A DNA stretch of 8,763 nucleotides. Origin: Balneolales bacterium (lineage in GTDB: Bacteria > Bacteroidota > Rhodothermia > Balneolales > Natronogracilivirgulaceae). The notes under the pieces were generated by a model. That model was not told where the DNA came from, searched no databases, and was given only the letters and a program-made list of their open reading frames with translations. Position 1 is the first letter of the stretch. Every line of letters begins with the position of its first letter. Positions 1-7,130 of this stretch are shown one piece after another. The translations under genes and the position numbers were made by a program. The stretch spans positions 1-8,763 of the forward strand of contig SLHZ01000234.1 in the NCBI GenBank assembly GCA_007135895.1, given 5' to 3'.

Positions 1-2058
1 GGGAACGAGGTTATTGAACAGCCTATTCTTTCAAGTTTCCGGGAAGGGTTGACCGTTCTTGAGTACTTCATTTCAACACACGGAGCCCGGAAGGGCTTGG
101 CCGACACTGCGCTCAAAACGGCGGATGCCGGTTATCTGACACGTCGTCTGGTGGATGTATCGCAGGATGTTATCGTTACGGAGAATGACTGTGGAACGCT
201 CCGCGGTATTCGTATTCAGGCGCTGAAAGACAATGAGGACATTGTTGAAAGCCTTGAAGACCGGGTACTCGGCCGGGTATCGATGCATGAACTCTATGAT
301 CCGCTGACCGACGAGCTTATTGTCGGTTCCAATGAAATGATTGATGAGCGAATTGCTTCCAAGATCGCCGAAACATCGCTTGAAGAGGTAGAGATCCGCT
401 CGGTACTTACCTGTGAATCGGCGCGTGGTGTATGTGCCAAGTGCTACGGGCGCGACTTGTCCCGCGGCAAGGAGGTCCAGGTTGGTGAAGCCGTCGGTGT
501 TATCGCCGCCCAGTCTATTGGCGAGCCCGGTACTCAGCTGACACTCAGAACCTTCCACGTCGGAGGTACGGCATCGCGTCTGGAAGCGGAATCCCAGCAC
601 AAGTCGAAGTTTGCCGGCAAGGTCGTCTTTGAGAATGTCCGGGCCGTGGAATATGATGATGGCGAAGAAATTACCACGGTGGTATTGAGCCGGGCCGGTG
701 AAATCAAGCTCATTGACGACACTGGAAAGATTCTGATTACCTATAATGTACCTTACGGCGCCGAGATGCTGGTTGAAGAAGGGGACATGGTGCCCAAGGG
801 AATACCTTTGTGCAAGTGGGACCCCTACAATGCCCTCATCTTCTCGGAGCTCGATGGGGTGATTGAATATCGGGATATCATGCATGGTGTGACCTACAAG
901 GATGAAACCGATTCGCAGACCGGTTACAAGGAAAAGGTTATCACCGATTCGAGGGACCGGAGTCTTGTGCCCACCGTCATTGTCAAGGGCGAAGGAGACC
1001 GCATTCGCGAAACGACACTTCCCGTGGGAGCCCACGTGGTGGTCAATAACGCTGAAAGGGTCTTTGCCGGACAGGTACTGGCAAAAATTCCCCGGACTTC
1101 CGCATCAAAATCCAAGGATATCACTGCGGGTCTGCCGCGTATCACCGAACTCTTTGAGGCACGGCCTCCCAAGGATCCGGCCGTAGTTTCAGAGATCGAA
1201 GGTATTGTAAACATGGGGCCGCGCAAGAGAGGTTCCCAGGAAGTTACCATCAGCAGCAAGGATGGAACCGAGAGCAAAACCTATCTGATCCCGCTGTCCA
1301 AGCATATCCTCGTTCAGCAGAATGACTTTGTCAAGGCGGGTCAGGCCCTCTCCGACGGAGTGATCATGTCGCAGGATATTCTCAATATATTGGGACCCTT
1401 TGCCGTTCAGTCGTACCTGGTGAATGAAATTCAGGAGGTTTACCGCCTGCAGGGTGTTAAAATATCCGACAAGCACATTGAAACCATTGTGCGGACCATG
1501 ATGCAGAAAGTGGAAATCACCGACCCGGGTGATACCATGTATCTGGAAGGCAACAAGATCGACCGCTTCGAGGTGAACCGTACGAATGACGAGCTGATTG
1601 GCAAGTATGTAGTGACCGATGCCGGTGACAGTGACCGGACACTGGGATCGCTGCTGGAACGACGCGAAATCAGGGAGATCAATTCAAAGCTGATCACCGA
1701 TGAGAAGAAAGAGATCGAGACCCGGCCCGCTGAACCGGCCATATCGAAACCGATCCTGCTGGGTATCACCCGAGCGGCTCTCTCAACAGACAGCTGGCTG
1801 TCGGCCTCCTCATTCCAGGAGACCACAAAAGTTCTGACCCAGGCCGCGATTGAGGCCAAGGCCGATTATCTGCTGGGCCTCAAGGAGAACGTGGTGGTTG
1901 GCCATCGTGTTCCTGCCGGTACGGGGCTGCGCAAATACCAGGACATCATTGTCGGTTCCAAAGAAGAGATGGAAGAAGTAGGAGCTGCCAGCCGTGTATT
2001 CCAGGAGCTTGGCGCCGATACCCCTTCGGTTCAGGACTTCAAGCAGGAAAAAGAATAG
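1..2058 (+). CDS. rpoC: DNA-directed RNA polymerase subunit beta' (C-terminal part, 5'-truncated by window edge)
   Basis: This is the catalytic largest subunit of bacterial RNA polymerase. The frame is open from base 1 and gives 685 residues before TAG, so the gene starts outside the window; the TTG at 49 is an internal Leu codon, not a start. The bridge helix begins at GARKGLADTALKTADAGYL (from nt 82). The second zinc site is formed by Cys codons at 190, 412, 433 and 442 (DCG, then TCESARGVCAKCYGRD). The trigger loop lies at nt 484-567 (AAQSIGEPGTQLTLRTFHVGG), with Leu where E. coli has Met932. After it comes an SI3-like insertion with the recognisable KLIDDTGK and VPYGAEML segments. The conserved C-terminal segments follow: KDITAGLPRITELFEARPPK, VYRLQGVKISDKHIE, LLGITRAALSTDSWLSASSF and NVVVGHRVPAGTG. 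The rest of the rpoBC operon presumably lies to the left. I see no disruption. Confidence 0.99.
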   Translation, partial: GNEVIEQPILSSFREGLTVLEYFISTHGARKGLADTALKTADAGYLTRRLVDVSQDVIVTENDCGTLRGIRIQALKDNEDIVESLEDRVLGRVSMHELYDPLTDELIVGSNEMIDERIASKIAETSLEEVEIRSVLTCESARGVCAKCYGRDLSRGKEVQVGEAVGVIAAQSIGEPGTQLTLRTFHVGGTASRLEAESQHKSKFAGKVVFENVRAVEYDDGEEITTVVLSRAGEIKLIDDTGKILITYNVPYGAEMLVEEGDMVPKGIPLCKWDPYNALIFSELDGVIEYRDIMHGVTYKDETDSQTGYKEKVITDSRDRSLVPTVIVKGEGDRIRETTLPVGAHVVVNNAERVFAGQVLAKIPRTSASKSKDITAGLPRITELFEARPPKDPAVVSEIEGIVNMGPRKRGSQEVTISSKDGTESKTYLIPLSKHILVQQNDFVKAGQALSDGVIMSQDILNILGPFAVQSYLVNEIQEVYRLQGVKISDKHIETIVRTMMQKVEITDPGDTMYLEGNKIDRFEVNRTNDELIGKYVVTDAGDSDRTLGSLLERREIREINSKLITDEKKEIETRPAEPAISKPILLGITRAALSTDSWLSASSFQETTKVLTQAAIEAKADYLLGLKENVVVGHRVPAGTGLRKYQDIIVGSKEEMEEVGAASRVFQELGADTPSVQDFKQEKE

Positions 2059-2079
2059 CAGCCGAGAAAAAAGAAAATG

Positions 2080-2109
2080 GGGGAGTCACGGCTTCTGGCG
2101 TGATTCCCC
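2080..2109. terminator. Bidirectional intrinsic terminator between rpoC and the ytxH-like gene
   Basis: The left arm 2080-2090 (GGGGAGTCACG) pairs with the right arm 2099-2109 (CGTGATTCCCC): 11 pairs including one G-T wobble, with an 8-nt loop. Read on the minus strand, the stem is followed by CATTTTCTTTTTTCTC, a good U-tract. Read on the plus strand it is followed by the weaker GATATTTT. It starts 21 bp after the rpoC stop, and it overlaps the last codons and stop of the minus-strand gene. It therefore probably ends both converging transcripts, more strongly the minus one. Confidence 0.7.
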
Positions 2110-2394
2110 GATATTTTCCAGCAGTTTTTCGGCTTCGGAGATCAGGTCCTCGGCTCTCTTCCGGGCCTCTTCCACGACCATGTCACCCTCTTTTTTTGCA
2201 TCCGAGACAATACTTTGTTCGCGCTGCAGCCGGTCAAGGAGGTTGCCGAGCTCATCCATGTAGGAATTCAGCCTGTAACTGATGCGATCTCGTGTATTGG
2301 TGCCTTTGTCGGGAGCGTAGAGTAATGCGATCAGTGACCCTGCAAGAGAACCGGAAAACAGGCCGAGTAAAAAGCCTTTGGAAAAAGTACCCAT
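2086..2394 (-). CDS. YtxH-like small membrane protein with coiled-coil tail
   Basis: This encodes 102 residues. The N-terminus has one membrane segment (about residues 7-27) rich in Gly and small residues (GLFSGSLAGSLIALLYAP). The hallmark LYAPDKGTNTRDRI stretch of the YtxH family follows. A charged, heptad-like helix runs from about residue 42 to 95 (NSYMDELGNLLDRLQREQ and beyond), predicting a coiled coil. Family members are often called general stress or gas-vesicle-like proteins, but their molecular role is unknown. The gene converges with rpoC, and its final codons lie within the shared terminator stem. It diverges from the transaldolase gene across a 135-bp spacer. The ATG at 2394 has no clear Shine-Dalgarno sequence, as for most genes here. 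The family call rests on the signature after the membrane segment; no function should be inferred from it. Confidence 0.85.
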   Translation of the reverse strand: MGTFSKGFLLGLFSGSLAGSLIALLYAPDKGTNTRDRISYRLNSYMDELGNLLDRLQREQSIVSDAKKEGDMVVEEARKRAEDLISEAEKLLENIGESRQKP

Positions 2395-2433
2395 GATGCC
2401 AACAGATTAGAGAGAATTGTTTATTGTGATATA

Positions 2434-2450
2434 ATTACCGATATGGTAAT
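2434..2450. repeat. Perfect 6-bp inverted repeat ATTACC-N5-GGTAAT, possible operator
   Basis: The sequence ATTACCGATATGGTAAT has two identical 6-bp half-sites separated by GATAT, a 17-bp span typical in size of sites bound by dimeric regulators. It lies about 40 bp upstream of the ytxH-like start and 80 bp upstream of the transaldolase start. It has no U-tract and sits between divergent genes, so an operator is more likely than a terminator. Chance occurrence in AT-rich DNA remains possible. Confidence 0.35.
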
Positions 2451-2502
2451 ATATATACGCTTAAAATAGAATATTTCTTGTAAAAAGCGTTCGGCATTAT
2501 TT

Positions 2503-2521
2503 AAAAAAAAAAAAAAAAGGG
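2503..2521 (+). promoter_or_regulatory. A16 homopolymer joined to the GGG ribosome binding site of the transaldolase gene
   Basis: Sixteen consecutive A (2503-2518) run straight into GGG (2519-2521), giving an AAGGG-type ribosome binding site 8 nt before the ATG at 2530. Tracts this long are prone to slippage in replication and transcription and could alter leader length or ribosome access. The ribosome binding site itself supports the chosen start. Confidence 0.55.
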
Positions 2522-2529
2522 AAAACGAC

Positions 2530-3180
2530 ATGAAGTTTTTTATTGACACCGCCAGCCTGAAAGAGATCCGGGAAGCCCATGACATGGGAGTTCTGGACGG
2601 AGTGACTACCAACCCCAGTTTATGCGCCAAAGAGGGAGTTAAGGACTTTGAAAGTCATATTGCCGAAATATGCCGCATCGTTGAGGGAGATGTATCGGCC
2701 GAGGTGGTTTCTGTGGATTATCAGGGCATGGTTGATGAGGGCCGCCGGTTGGCCCGCATTGCCGACAATGTCGTGATCAAGGTGCCGCTGATCACAGATG
2801 GAATCAAGGCCATCAAAACGCTTTCCGATGAAGGCATAAAAACCAACTGCACCCTCTGCTTTTCATCTTCTCAGGCACTGGTTGCCGCCAAAGCCGGCGC
2901 GACCTACATTTCTCCGTTTGTGGGGAGACTGGACGACATCTCGACCGACGGGATGCAGCTGATAGCTGAAATCGTTGAAATATACGGGAACTACGGGTTT
3001 GATACGGAGATTCTGGTGGCAAGCATACGCCATCCCATGCATTTGGTGGAAGCGGCCCGGATGGGAGCCGATGTAGCCACCATGCCCTTTGGTGTGATTT
3101 CAAAGCTGATCAAGCATCCCCTCACCGACATCGGACTGGAAAACTTCCTGGCCGACTGGGACAAGCTGCAATCATCCTGA
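2530..3180 (+). CDS. tal: Transaldolase (small TalC/FSA-type subfamily)
   Basis: This encodes 216 residues, the usual size of the short, cytoplasmic transaldolase / fructose-6-phosphate aldolase group. Visible landmarks are D6 (FIDTA), TTNPS at 26-30, the Schiff-base lysine K84 (VVIKVPL), T108, SPFVGRLDD at 128-136 and ASIRHP at 164-169. Two positions separate transaldolases from FSA aldolases. E. coli FSA has Gln59 and Tyr131; here the equivalents are E58 (SAEVV) and F130 (SPFVG). Those are the transaldolase residues, so the enzyme should transfer dihydroxyacetone units between sugar phosphates in the pentose phosphate pathway rather than cleave fructose 6-phosphate. Alignment was done by eye from memory of the E. 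coli protein. A ribosome binding site 8 nt upstream supports the ATG. The gene is monocistronic and its stop lies 2 bp from the converging crtI stop. Confidence 0.95.
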   Translation: MKFFIDTASLKEIREAHDMGVLDGVTTNPSLCAKEGVKDFESHIAEICRIVEGDVSAEVVSVDYQGMVDEGRRLARIADNVVIKVPLITDGIKAIKTLSDEGIKTNCTLCFSSSQALVAAKAGATYISPFVGRLDDISTDGMQLIAEIVEIYGNYGFDTEILVASIRHPMHLVEAARMGADVATMPFGVISKLIKHPLTDIGLENFLADWDKLQSS

Positions 3181-3182
3181 CC

Positions 3183-4673
3183 TCAAAGCGGCACATCCTG
3201 TTTGATCAGGTTTTCCGCAATGACGGATGACGAAAGGACTCCGGGAAGACCTGCTCCTGGATGTGTTCCGGCACCGACGAAATAGAGGTTGTCGAACTCC
3301 TCGGACCGGTTGTGGGGACGGAACCAGGCCGACTGGGTCAGCACGGGTTGCACGGAAAAGGCCGAACCTTTGTAGCTGTTCAGGGTATCACGGAAGTGCA
3401 GCGGATCGATGTGAAGGCGGACTTTCAGGTGCTTCTTCAAATCCGGCAGATAGTTTTCCTCGAGGAAAGAGAGGATCCGGTCTCCGTAGGATTCGGCCAT
3501 TTGGGTCCAGTCGGTCGTTCCATCAAGATGAGGTACCGGCGAGAGGACATAAAAGGACTCTCCACCTTCAGGCGCCAGGGACGGATCGGTGATCGTGGGC
3601 ATGTGCAGATAGAGGGAAAAGTCGTCTGCCAGCACCTTCTTGTCGAAGATATCGGTGAGCAGCTCCTTGTAGCGCCTGCTCAGTATGATGTTGTGATGCA
3701 TGAGCTTGGTGTTGTCATACCTGCGGTCCGTACCAAAATACATGACAAACAGGGACATGCTGTATTTCATCCCGTCGATTTTCGAGTTGGTGTATATTTT
3801 TCGAAGCGGTTCATCGATCAGATACCGGTAGGTCCATGCCACATCGCTGTTCGATACCACGGCGTCCGCTGCTACAAACCGGCCGTCTTTCAGTTCGACT
3901 CCCTCCACGCGCCGGCCGGAGTTAATCCTTATTTTCTTTACTTCGGTATTCAGGTGGATGGTTCCGCCCAGTTCTTCAATAAACCGAACCAATCCATCGA
4001 CAATGGTGCCGGTGCCTCCCATGGCATAATGAACCCCCCACTCCCTTTCGAGATAGTGAATCATGGAGTAGATGGATGTGGTGTTGAAGGGGTTGCCTCC
4101 GACAAGCAGCGGATGAAACGAAAAGCAGCGTCTGAGGAACTCGTCCTTTACAAATTGTGCGACATACGAGTACACATTCTTGTAGGATTGCAGCCGGATC
4201 AGGTCGGGAGCGACCTTCATCATGTCGGTAAATTTGAGAAAAGGCTGATCGGCCAGTTCCACAAAGCCTTTTTCAAAAATCGCTTTGGTGGTATTCATGA
4301 ATCGGCGATAACCCTCCTTATCCGCAGAGTTCCATCGCTCTATTTCAGAAAAAATAAACTCCTCATCGCTGTTGTAGTCAAAATGCCGCCCTTCATGGTT
4401 GAAGATCCGGTAGAAAGGATCGCAGGGTACGAGTGTGAAATAGTCCCCGGTTTTTTTTCCGGCTTTTTGAAAAATCTCATCGAACATAAATGGAGCGGTG
4501 ATGACGGTGGGTCCGGCATCGAACCGATACCCATCCTTTTCAAAGACATAGGCGCGTCCGCCGGGTTTGTCCAGCTTCTCAAATATTTCTACCTGGTATC
4601 CTTCGGCCAGCAGACGGGCGGCTGCTCCGAGTGCACCAAAACCGGTGCCTATAACAATGATTTTTTTTGACAT
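3183..4673 (-). CDS. crtI: Phytoene desaturase (CrtI-type FAD-dependent carotenoid desaturase)
   Basis: This encodes 496 residues, normal for CrtI. The enzyme introduces double bonds into phytoene to give coloured carotenes, acting at the membrane with FAD. An N-terminal Rossmann motif (KKIIVIGTGFGALGAAARLL, then VEIFEKLDKPGGRAYVFE) binds the cofactor; the third Gly of GxGxxG is Ala14. The DAGPTVITAPFMFDEIF, HPLLVGGNPFNTTSIYSMIH and EREWGVHYAMGGTGTIVDGL blocks are characteristic of this family. The C-terminal FAD-contact motif is present (NLYFVGAGTHPGAGLPGVLSS, near residues 464-484). A run of 8 A follows the start (codons 2-5). No crtB (phytoene synthase) is adjacent, so the rest of the pathway lies elsewhere. 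Related desaturases acting on other carotenoids share these motifs, so the exact substrate is inferred. The gene lies 164 bp downstream of rlpA on the same strand and may have its own promoter there. Confidence 0.93.
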   Translation of the reverse strand: MSKKIIVIGTGFGALGAAARLLAEGYQVEIFEKLDKPGGRAYVFEKDGYRFDAGPTVITAPFMFDEIFQKAGKKTGDYFTLVPCDPFYRIFNHEGRHFDYNSDEEFIFSEIERWNSADKEGYRRFMNTTKAIFEKGFVELADQPFLKFTDMMKVAPDLIRLQSYKNVYSYVAQFVKDEFLRRCFSFHPLLVGGNPFNTTSIYSMIHYLEREWGVHYAMGGTGTIVDGLVRFIEELGGTIHLNTEVKKIRINSGRRVEGVELKDGRFVAADAVVSNSDVAWTYRYLIDEPLRKIYTNSKIDGMKYSMSLFVMYFGTDRRYDNTKLMHHNIILSRRYKELLTDIFDKKVLADDFSLYLHMPTITDPSLAPEGGESFYVLSPVPHLDGTTDWTQMAESYGDRILSFLEENYLPDLKKHLKVRLHIDPLHFRDTLNSYKGSAFSVQPVLTQSAWFRPHNRSEEFDNLYFVGAGTHPGAGLPGVLSSSVIAENLIKQDVPL

Positions 4674-4837
4674 GCGAAGAGGTATAAGTTTATGGGAGGT
4701 ATTGGCTTAATATTCCTGTTGCAGGGTTGGTGGAAAATAATCAGAACAAAGAAGGGCTACAAAGCGTTCGTTACCACCGATCGTGGCACGAGATGCATCT
4801 GCCTCATCTTATTCACTGCCGGGGAAGCCGGGGAAAT

Positions 4838-5488
4838 CTAGTTTTGCACCTGTCGGACAAAACAGTCGTATCCTCTTCGCTGTAGCCGGGAGAGGTCTCT
4901 CTGTGCTGATCGGGCATCCGGGTATCTGCCATAGTAGACCCGGTAGACGGTCCTGCCATCCACACGGGCGGTGACAACACGGCTGCCCCGTATTTGGCGG
5001 GAGAAGCTTTCAGCATCGGCTCTTCGATTATAGGAGCCCAATTGAATGGTGAACTCTTCCTTTTGGATGCTTCCGGGTCCACGGGTTCTGATTGGTTCTT
5101 CTGAGCGGACCAGTATGATGCGAACGGGAGCCACCCCGCTGTCAAGCATGTCAATGCGACTGGCTGCCTCCCTGGACAAGTCAATGACCCTGCCTTCTGC
5201 ATACGGTCCGCGGTCATTGATCCGCACAACTACGGATTTTCCGTTATTGAGGTTCAAAACACGAACAATCGTATTGAAGGGCAATGTTTTATGTGCGGCT
5301 GTCAGAGCGTTTTGATCGTATCTCTCCCCGTTTGCTGTTTGCCTGCCATGAAAACCTGGGCCATACCAGCTGGCCTCTCCCTGTTCAATAACACGTCCTC
5401 TTGGAACGGTGGTGCAGGAGGCGATAATCAGAGTCAGGAGGCAAAGCTTGATGCAGGTTATGCCCGAAGAGGAGAGATTGTTTTCCAT
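4838..5488 (-). CDS. rlpA: RlpA-family septal-ring lipoprotein (double-psi beta-barrel plus SPOR domain)
   Basis: From the ATG at 5488 this encodes 216 residues. That start gives a lipoprotein signal: charged n-region, hydrophobic LCLLTLII and lipobox IASC with Cys25. The frame stays open upstream to TTG at 5527, but that only adds residues before the signal. Residues about 37-127 form the RlpA barrel: GEASWYGPGFHGRQTANGE, LTAAHKTLPF with H66, and VRINDRGPY with D92. H66 and D92 have the same 26-residue spacing as His131 and Asp157 of Pseudomonas RlpA, a lytic transglycosylase acting on denuded peptidoglycan strands. Residues about 145-213 (FTIQLGSYNRRADAESF to VYYGRYPDARSAQRDLSRL) are a SPOR domain, which binds denuded septal glycan. 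It should work in the periplasm, anchored by lipid. It lies 53 bp downstream of the methyltransferase gene and may be co-transcribed with it. Whether this protein is catalytic is inferred. Confidence 0.94.
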   Translation of the reverse strand: MENNLSSSGITCIKLCLLTLIIASCTTVPRGRVIEQGEASWYGPGFHGRQTANGERYDQNALTAAHKTLPFNTIVRVLNLNNGKSVVVRINDRGPYAEGRVIDLSREAASRIDMLDSGVAPVRIILVRSEEPIRTRGPGSIQKEEFTIQLGSYNRRADAESFSRQIRGSRVVTARVDGRTVYRVYYGRYPDARSAQRDLSRLQRRGYDCFVRQVQN

Positions 5489-5541
5489 TATCTGACAGGA
5501 GAGCATATAGTTGGATAGTATTGACAAGAATTTTTATCTGT

Positions 5542-6753
5542 TTATTCCATTGATACTGTCCGTAAGATAAAAAATTTAAGATATCCGGTCTCCGGCATTT
5601 CGGGCAAAACAGGATGGTCGGGTGGATTAGATCCCCGGTGGAGGACCTGGACTCTTTTTCCGGTGCGGGCTGCTGATTCTCTCAGAGTATCCAGGAAGGC
5701 CTCTTCGGTGACATGGTGCGAGCAGCAAGAGGCAGCAAGGATGCCATTGGTTTTGAGCATGCCAAAGGCGGCGGCATGCAATTTGCGATAAGCTCGAAGT
5801 GCGGCTCCGACAGCCTTTTTTCTTGGTGCAAAATTCGGAGGATCCAGATTTATCGCGTCATAATTGATACCGGTGATTGCCATAACCGGAAGTTTTTTTA
5901 AGAGGTCTGCCTCCTGGAAGGAGATGCTGTCTGAAAGATTGTTGATCTCCGCATTTGTTTTCGCTTTATCCAATGCTGCTGCCGAAATATCCATGGCTGT
6001 TACCTGGCCCGCGCCGCCCAGAACCGCATTCATGGCGAAACCGCCGTCGTGACAAAAAGCGTCCAATACCTGGTCGCCCGGAGATATGTAATGACGGAAC
6101 ATTTTCCGGTTGTCTCTCTGATCAATATAAAAACCGGTCTTCTGCCCATCCATGGGATCAATGACAAAAGTGAGAGAGTTTTCAGAAATGGAGACCGATA
6201 CGTCGCTATCTTCATCACCGATTATTCGTTTCTCATTTTGCAGTCCTTCCAATGATCTCAGGCTGTGATCGTTTCTAAGAACAATAAAAGATGGCTTAAT
6301 AAGGTTTTTGATGGTATTTATAATGATATTTCGCTGCAACTCCATACCGGCACTTAAAATCTGAATGACGGCACAATGGTTGTATTGGTCGATAATCAGA
6401 CCCGGAAGGCCGTCACTTTCCGAATGGACAAGCCGGAGGGCATTTGTGTCTTTAATATTCCTTTTCCGGTAATCAACGGCTTGTCGGATCCGGTTGGCAA
6501 AGAAGCTTTCATTCGCTATGACAGACCGGTTTGAAAGCAGACGAACTGCAATCAGTGATCCGGGATTGTAGAATCCGGTCCCGATACATTTGCCGGCGTG
6601 ATTCTTAACCCTGACAATTTCTCCGGGTCGGTGATCGGTGTCTGAGTGTTCGAGCTCATTGCTGAAAATCCAGAGGTGACCCTTTCGCACACGGCGGTCT
6701 TTGCCCTTTGACAGGGTGATAACGGGGTATTCGGTTTCAAGATGACGCGTCAT
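5542..6753 (-). CDS. RlmI-like class I SAM-dependent rRNA (cytosine-5) methyltransferase
   Basis: From ATG 6753 it encodes 403 residues, close to E. coli RlmI (396). An upstream in-frame GTG at 6807 would add 18 residues that match nothing I know, so ATG is preferred; there is no clear ribosome binding site. Residues about 11-75 form a PUA RNA-binding domain (RVRKGHLWIFSNEL, GTGFYNPGSLIAVRLLS). A linker domain follows (LRLVHSESDGLPGLIIDQY). The methyltransferase domain begins at KTGFYIDQRDNR (205-216). It has SAM motif I DAFCHDGGFAMNA (231-243), the acidic AMDIS strand end, motif IV LDPPNF (303-308) and motif VI SCCSHHV (342-348). C344 is the likely catalytic Cys. RlmI methylates C1962 of 23S rRNA; relatives in this family may target other sites, so no symbol is assigned. 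It diverges from the DUF4405 gene and leads a minus-strand run with rlpA. Confidence 0.93.
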   Translation of the reverse strand: MTRHLETEYPVITLSKGKDRRVRKGHLWIFSNELEHSDTDHRPGEIVRVKNHAGKCIGTGFYNPGSLIAVRLLSNRSVIANESFFANRIRQAVDYRKRNIKDTNALRLVHSESDGLPGLIIDQYNHCAVIQILSAGMELQRNIIINTIKNLIKPSFIVLRNDHSLRSLEGLQNEKRIIGDEDSDVSVSISENSLTFVIDPMDGQKTGFYIDQRDNRKMFRHYISPGDQVLDAFCHDGGFAMNAVLGGAGQVTAMDISAAALDKAKTNAEINNLSDSISFQEADLLKKLPVMAITGINYDAINLDPPNFAPRKKAVGAALRAYRKLHAAAFGMLKTNGILAASCCSHHVTEEAFLDTLRESAARTGKRVQVLHRGSNPPDHPVLPEMPETGYLKFFILRTVSME

Positions 6754-7130
6754 AAAATCAGATGAAATGAAAAGCTGAAAAAATTCAGGAGTGAAAAAAG
6801 CCACCACCGGAAATCATTGCGGTGATGACTGCTTAGAGATCGCAAGCCTTTTAGGAAAAAAGTAAAAAAACGGTAAATTTGATACCAGGCTCGAAAGGTT
6901 CGAAAAGTCAGGTTTCAAATGATCCTGTTTCATAAGGAAGGCTAATGGTACAATAAGGCAATTGGCGATCGGGAACAAGAAAATCATCGAATAATTGAAC
7001 TTCACCTCCTGTTCCTCGTCTATAGGGAATTGTGATACTATATGAAATGGCAATAAATGAGTTGGGTATTGCGCAGGAGATAATTTACAATCAACAAAAT
7101 GGCATGTTCTGATCATAAACGGAAAATTAA
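6754..7130. other. 377-bp divergent non-coding spacer between the methyltransferase and DUF4405 genes
   Basis: The spacer is AT-rich and must hold the promoters of both divergent genes, but I cannot place a -10/-35 pair with confidence. Short near-repeats are visible (CTCGAAAGG followed by TTCGAAAAG around 6890-6907). There is no strong hairpin, tRNA or riboswitch. The minus strand carries AGGAGGTGA (7010-7002), a perfect extended Shine-Dalgarno sequence 14 nt before an ATG at 6987 that would open a 58-codon frame ending at 6814. That frame resembles no protein I know and the spacing is too long, so I do not call a gene. Confidence 0.5.

Larger units (their letters stand above)
2395..2529. 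promoter_or_regulatory. Divergent AT-rich promoter region between the ytxH-like gene and the transaldolase gene
   Basis: These 135 bp between two divergent starts must carry the promoters of at least the transaldolase gene, since its neighbour points away. The stretch is much more AT-rich than the flanking genes. It holds a perfect inverted repeat (2434-2450) and a homopolymer of 16 A (2503-2518). A weak candidate for the plus strand is TTCTTG at 2475-2480, then a 17-nt spacer and TATTTA at 2498-2503. I give that assignment low weight because promoters in this phylum do not follow the E. coli consensus. Confidence 0.5.

Noticed and set aside
73..1035. A 320-codon minus-strand frame opposite rpoC
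   Set aside because: It is the complement of highly conserved rpoC codons, and the translation matches no family.
3261..4670. A 469-codon plus-strand frame covering almost all of crtI
   Set aside because: It is exactly antisense to a gene with full CrtI motifs, and its translation has no recognisable domain. Long antisense frames are common opposite GC-biased codons.
4674..4837. Short CCAC-CGATC-GTGG hairpin and tandem GCCGGGGA in the rlpA-crtI gap as a terminator
   Set aside because: The stem is only 4 bp and no U-tract follows, so termination is not supported.
5489..5527. Longer rlpA start at TTG 5527
   Set aside because: The added 13 residues precede a complete lipoprotein signal that begins naturally at ATG 5488.
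6754..6807. Longer methyltransferase start at GTG 6807
   Set aside because: The 18 extra residues lie before the PUA domain and resemble no family N-terminus; ATG 6753 gives the usual length.
6814..7116. A 100-codon minus-strand frame in the divergent spacer
   Set aside because: It has no family resemblance, its composition is typical of AT-rich non-coding DNA, and the only ribosome-binding-like signal lies inside the frame rather than before its start.
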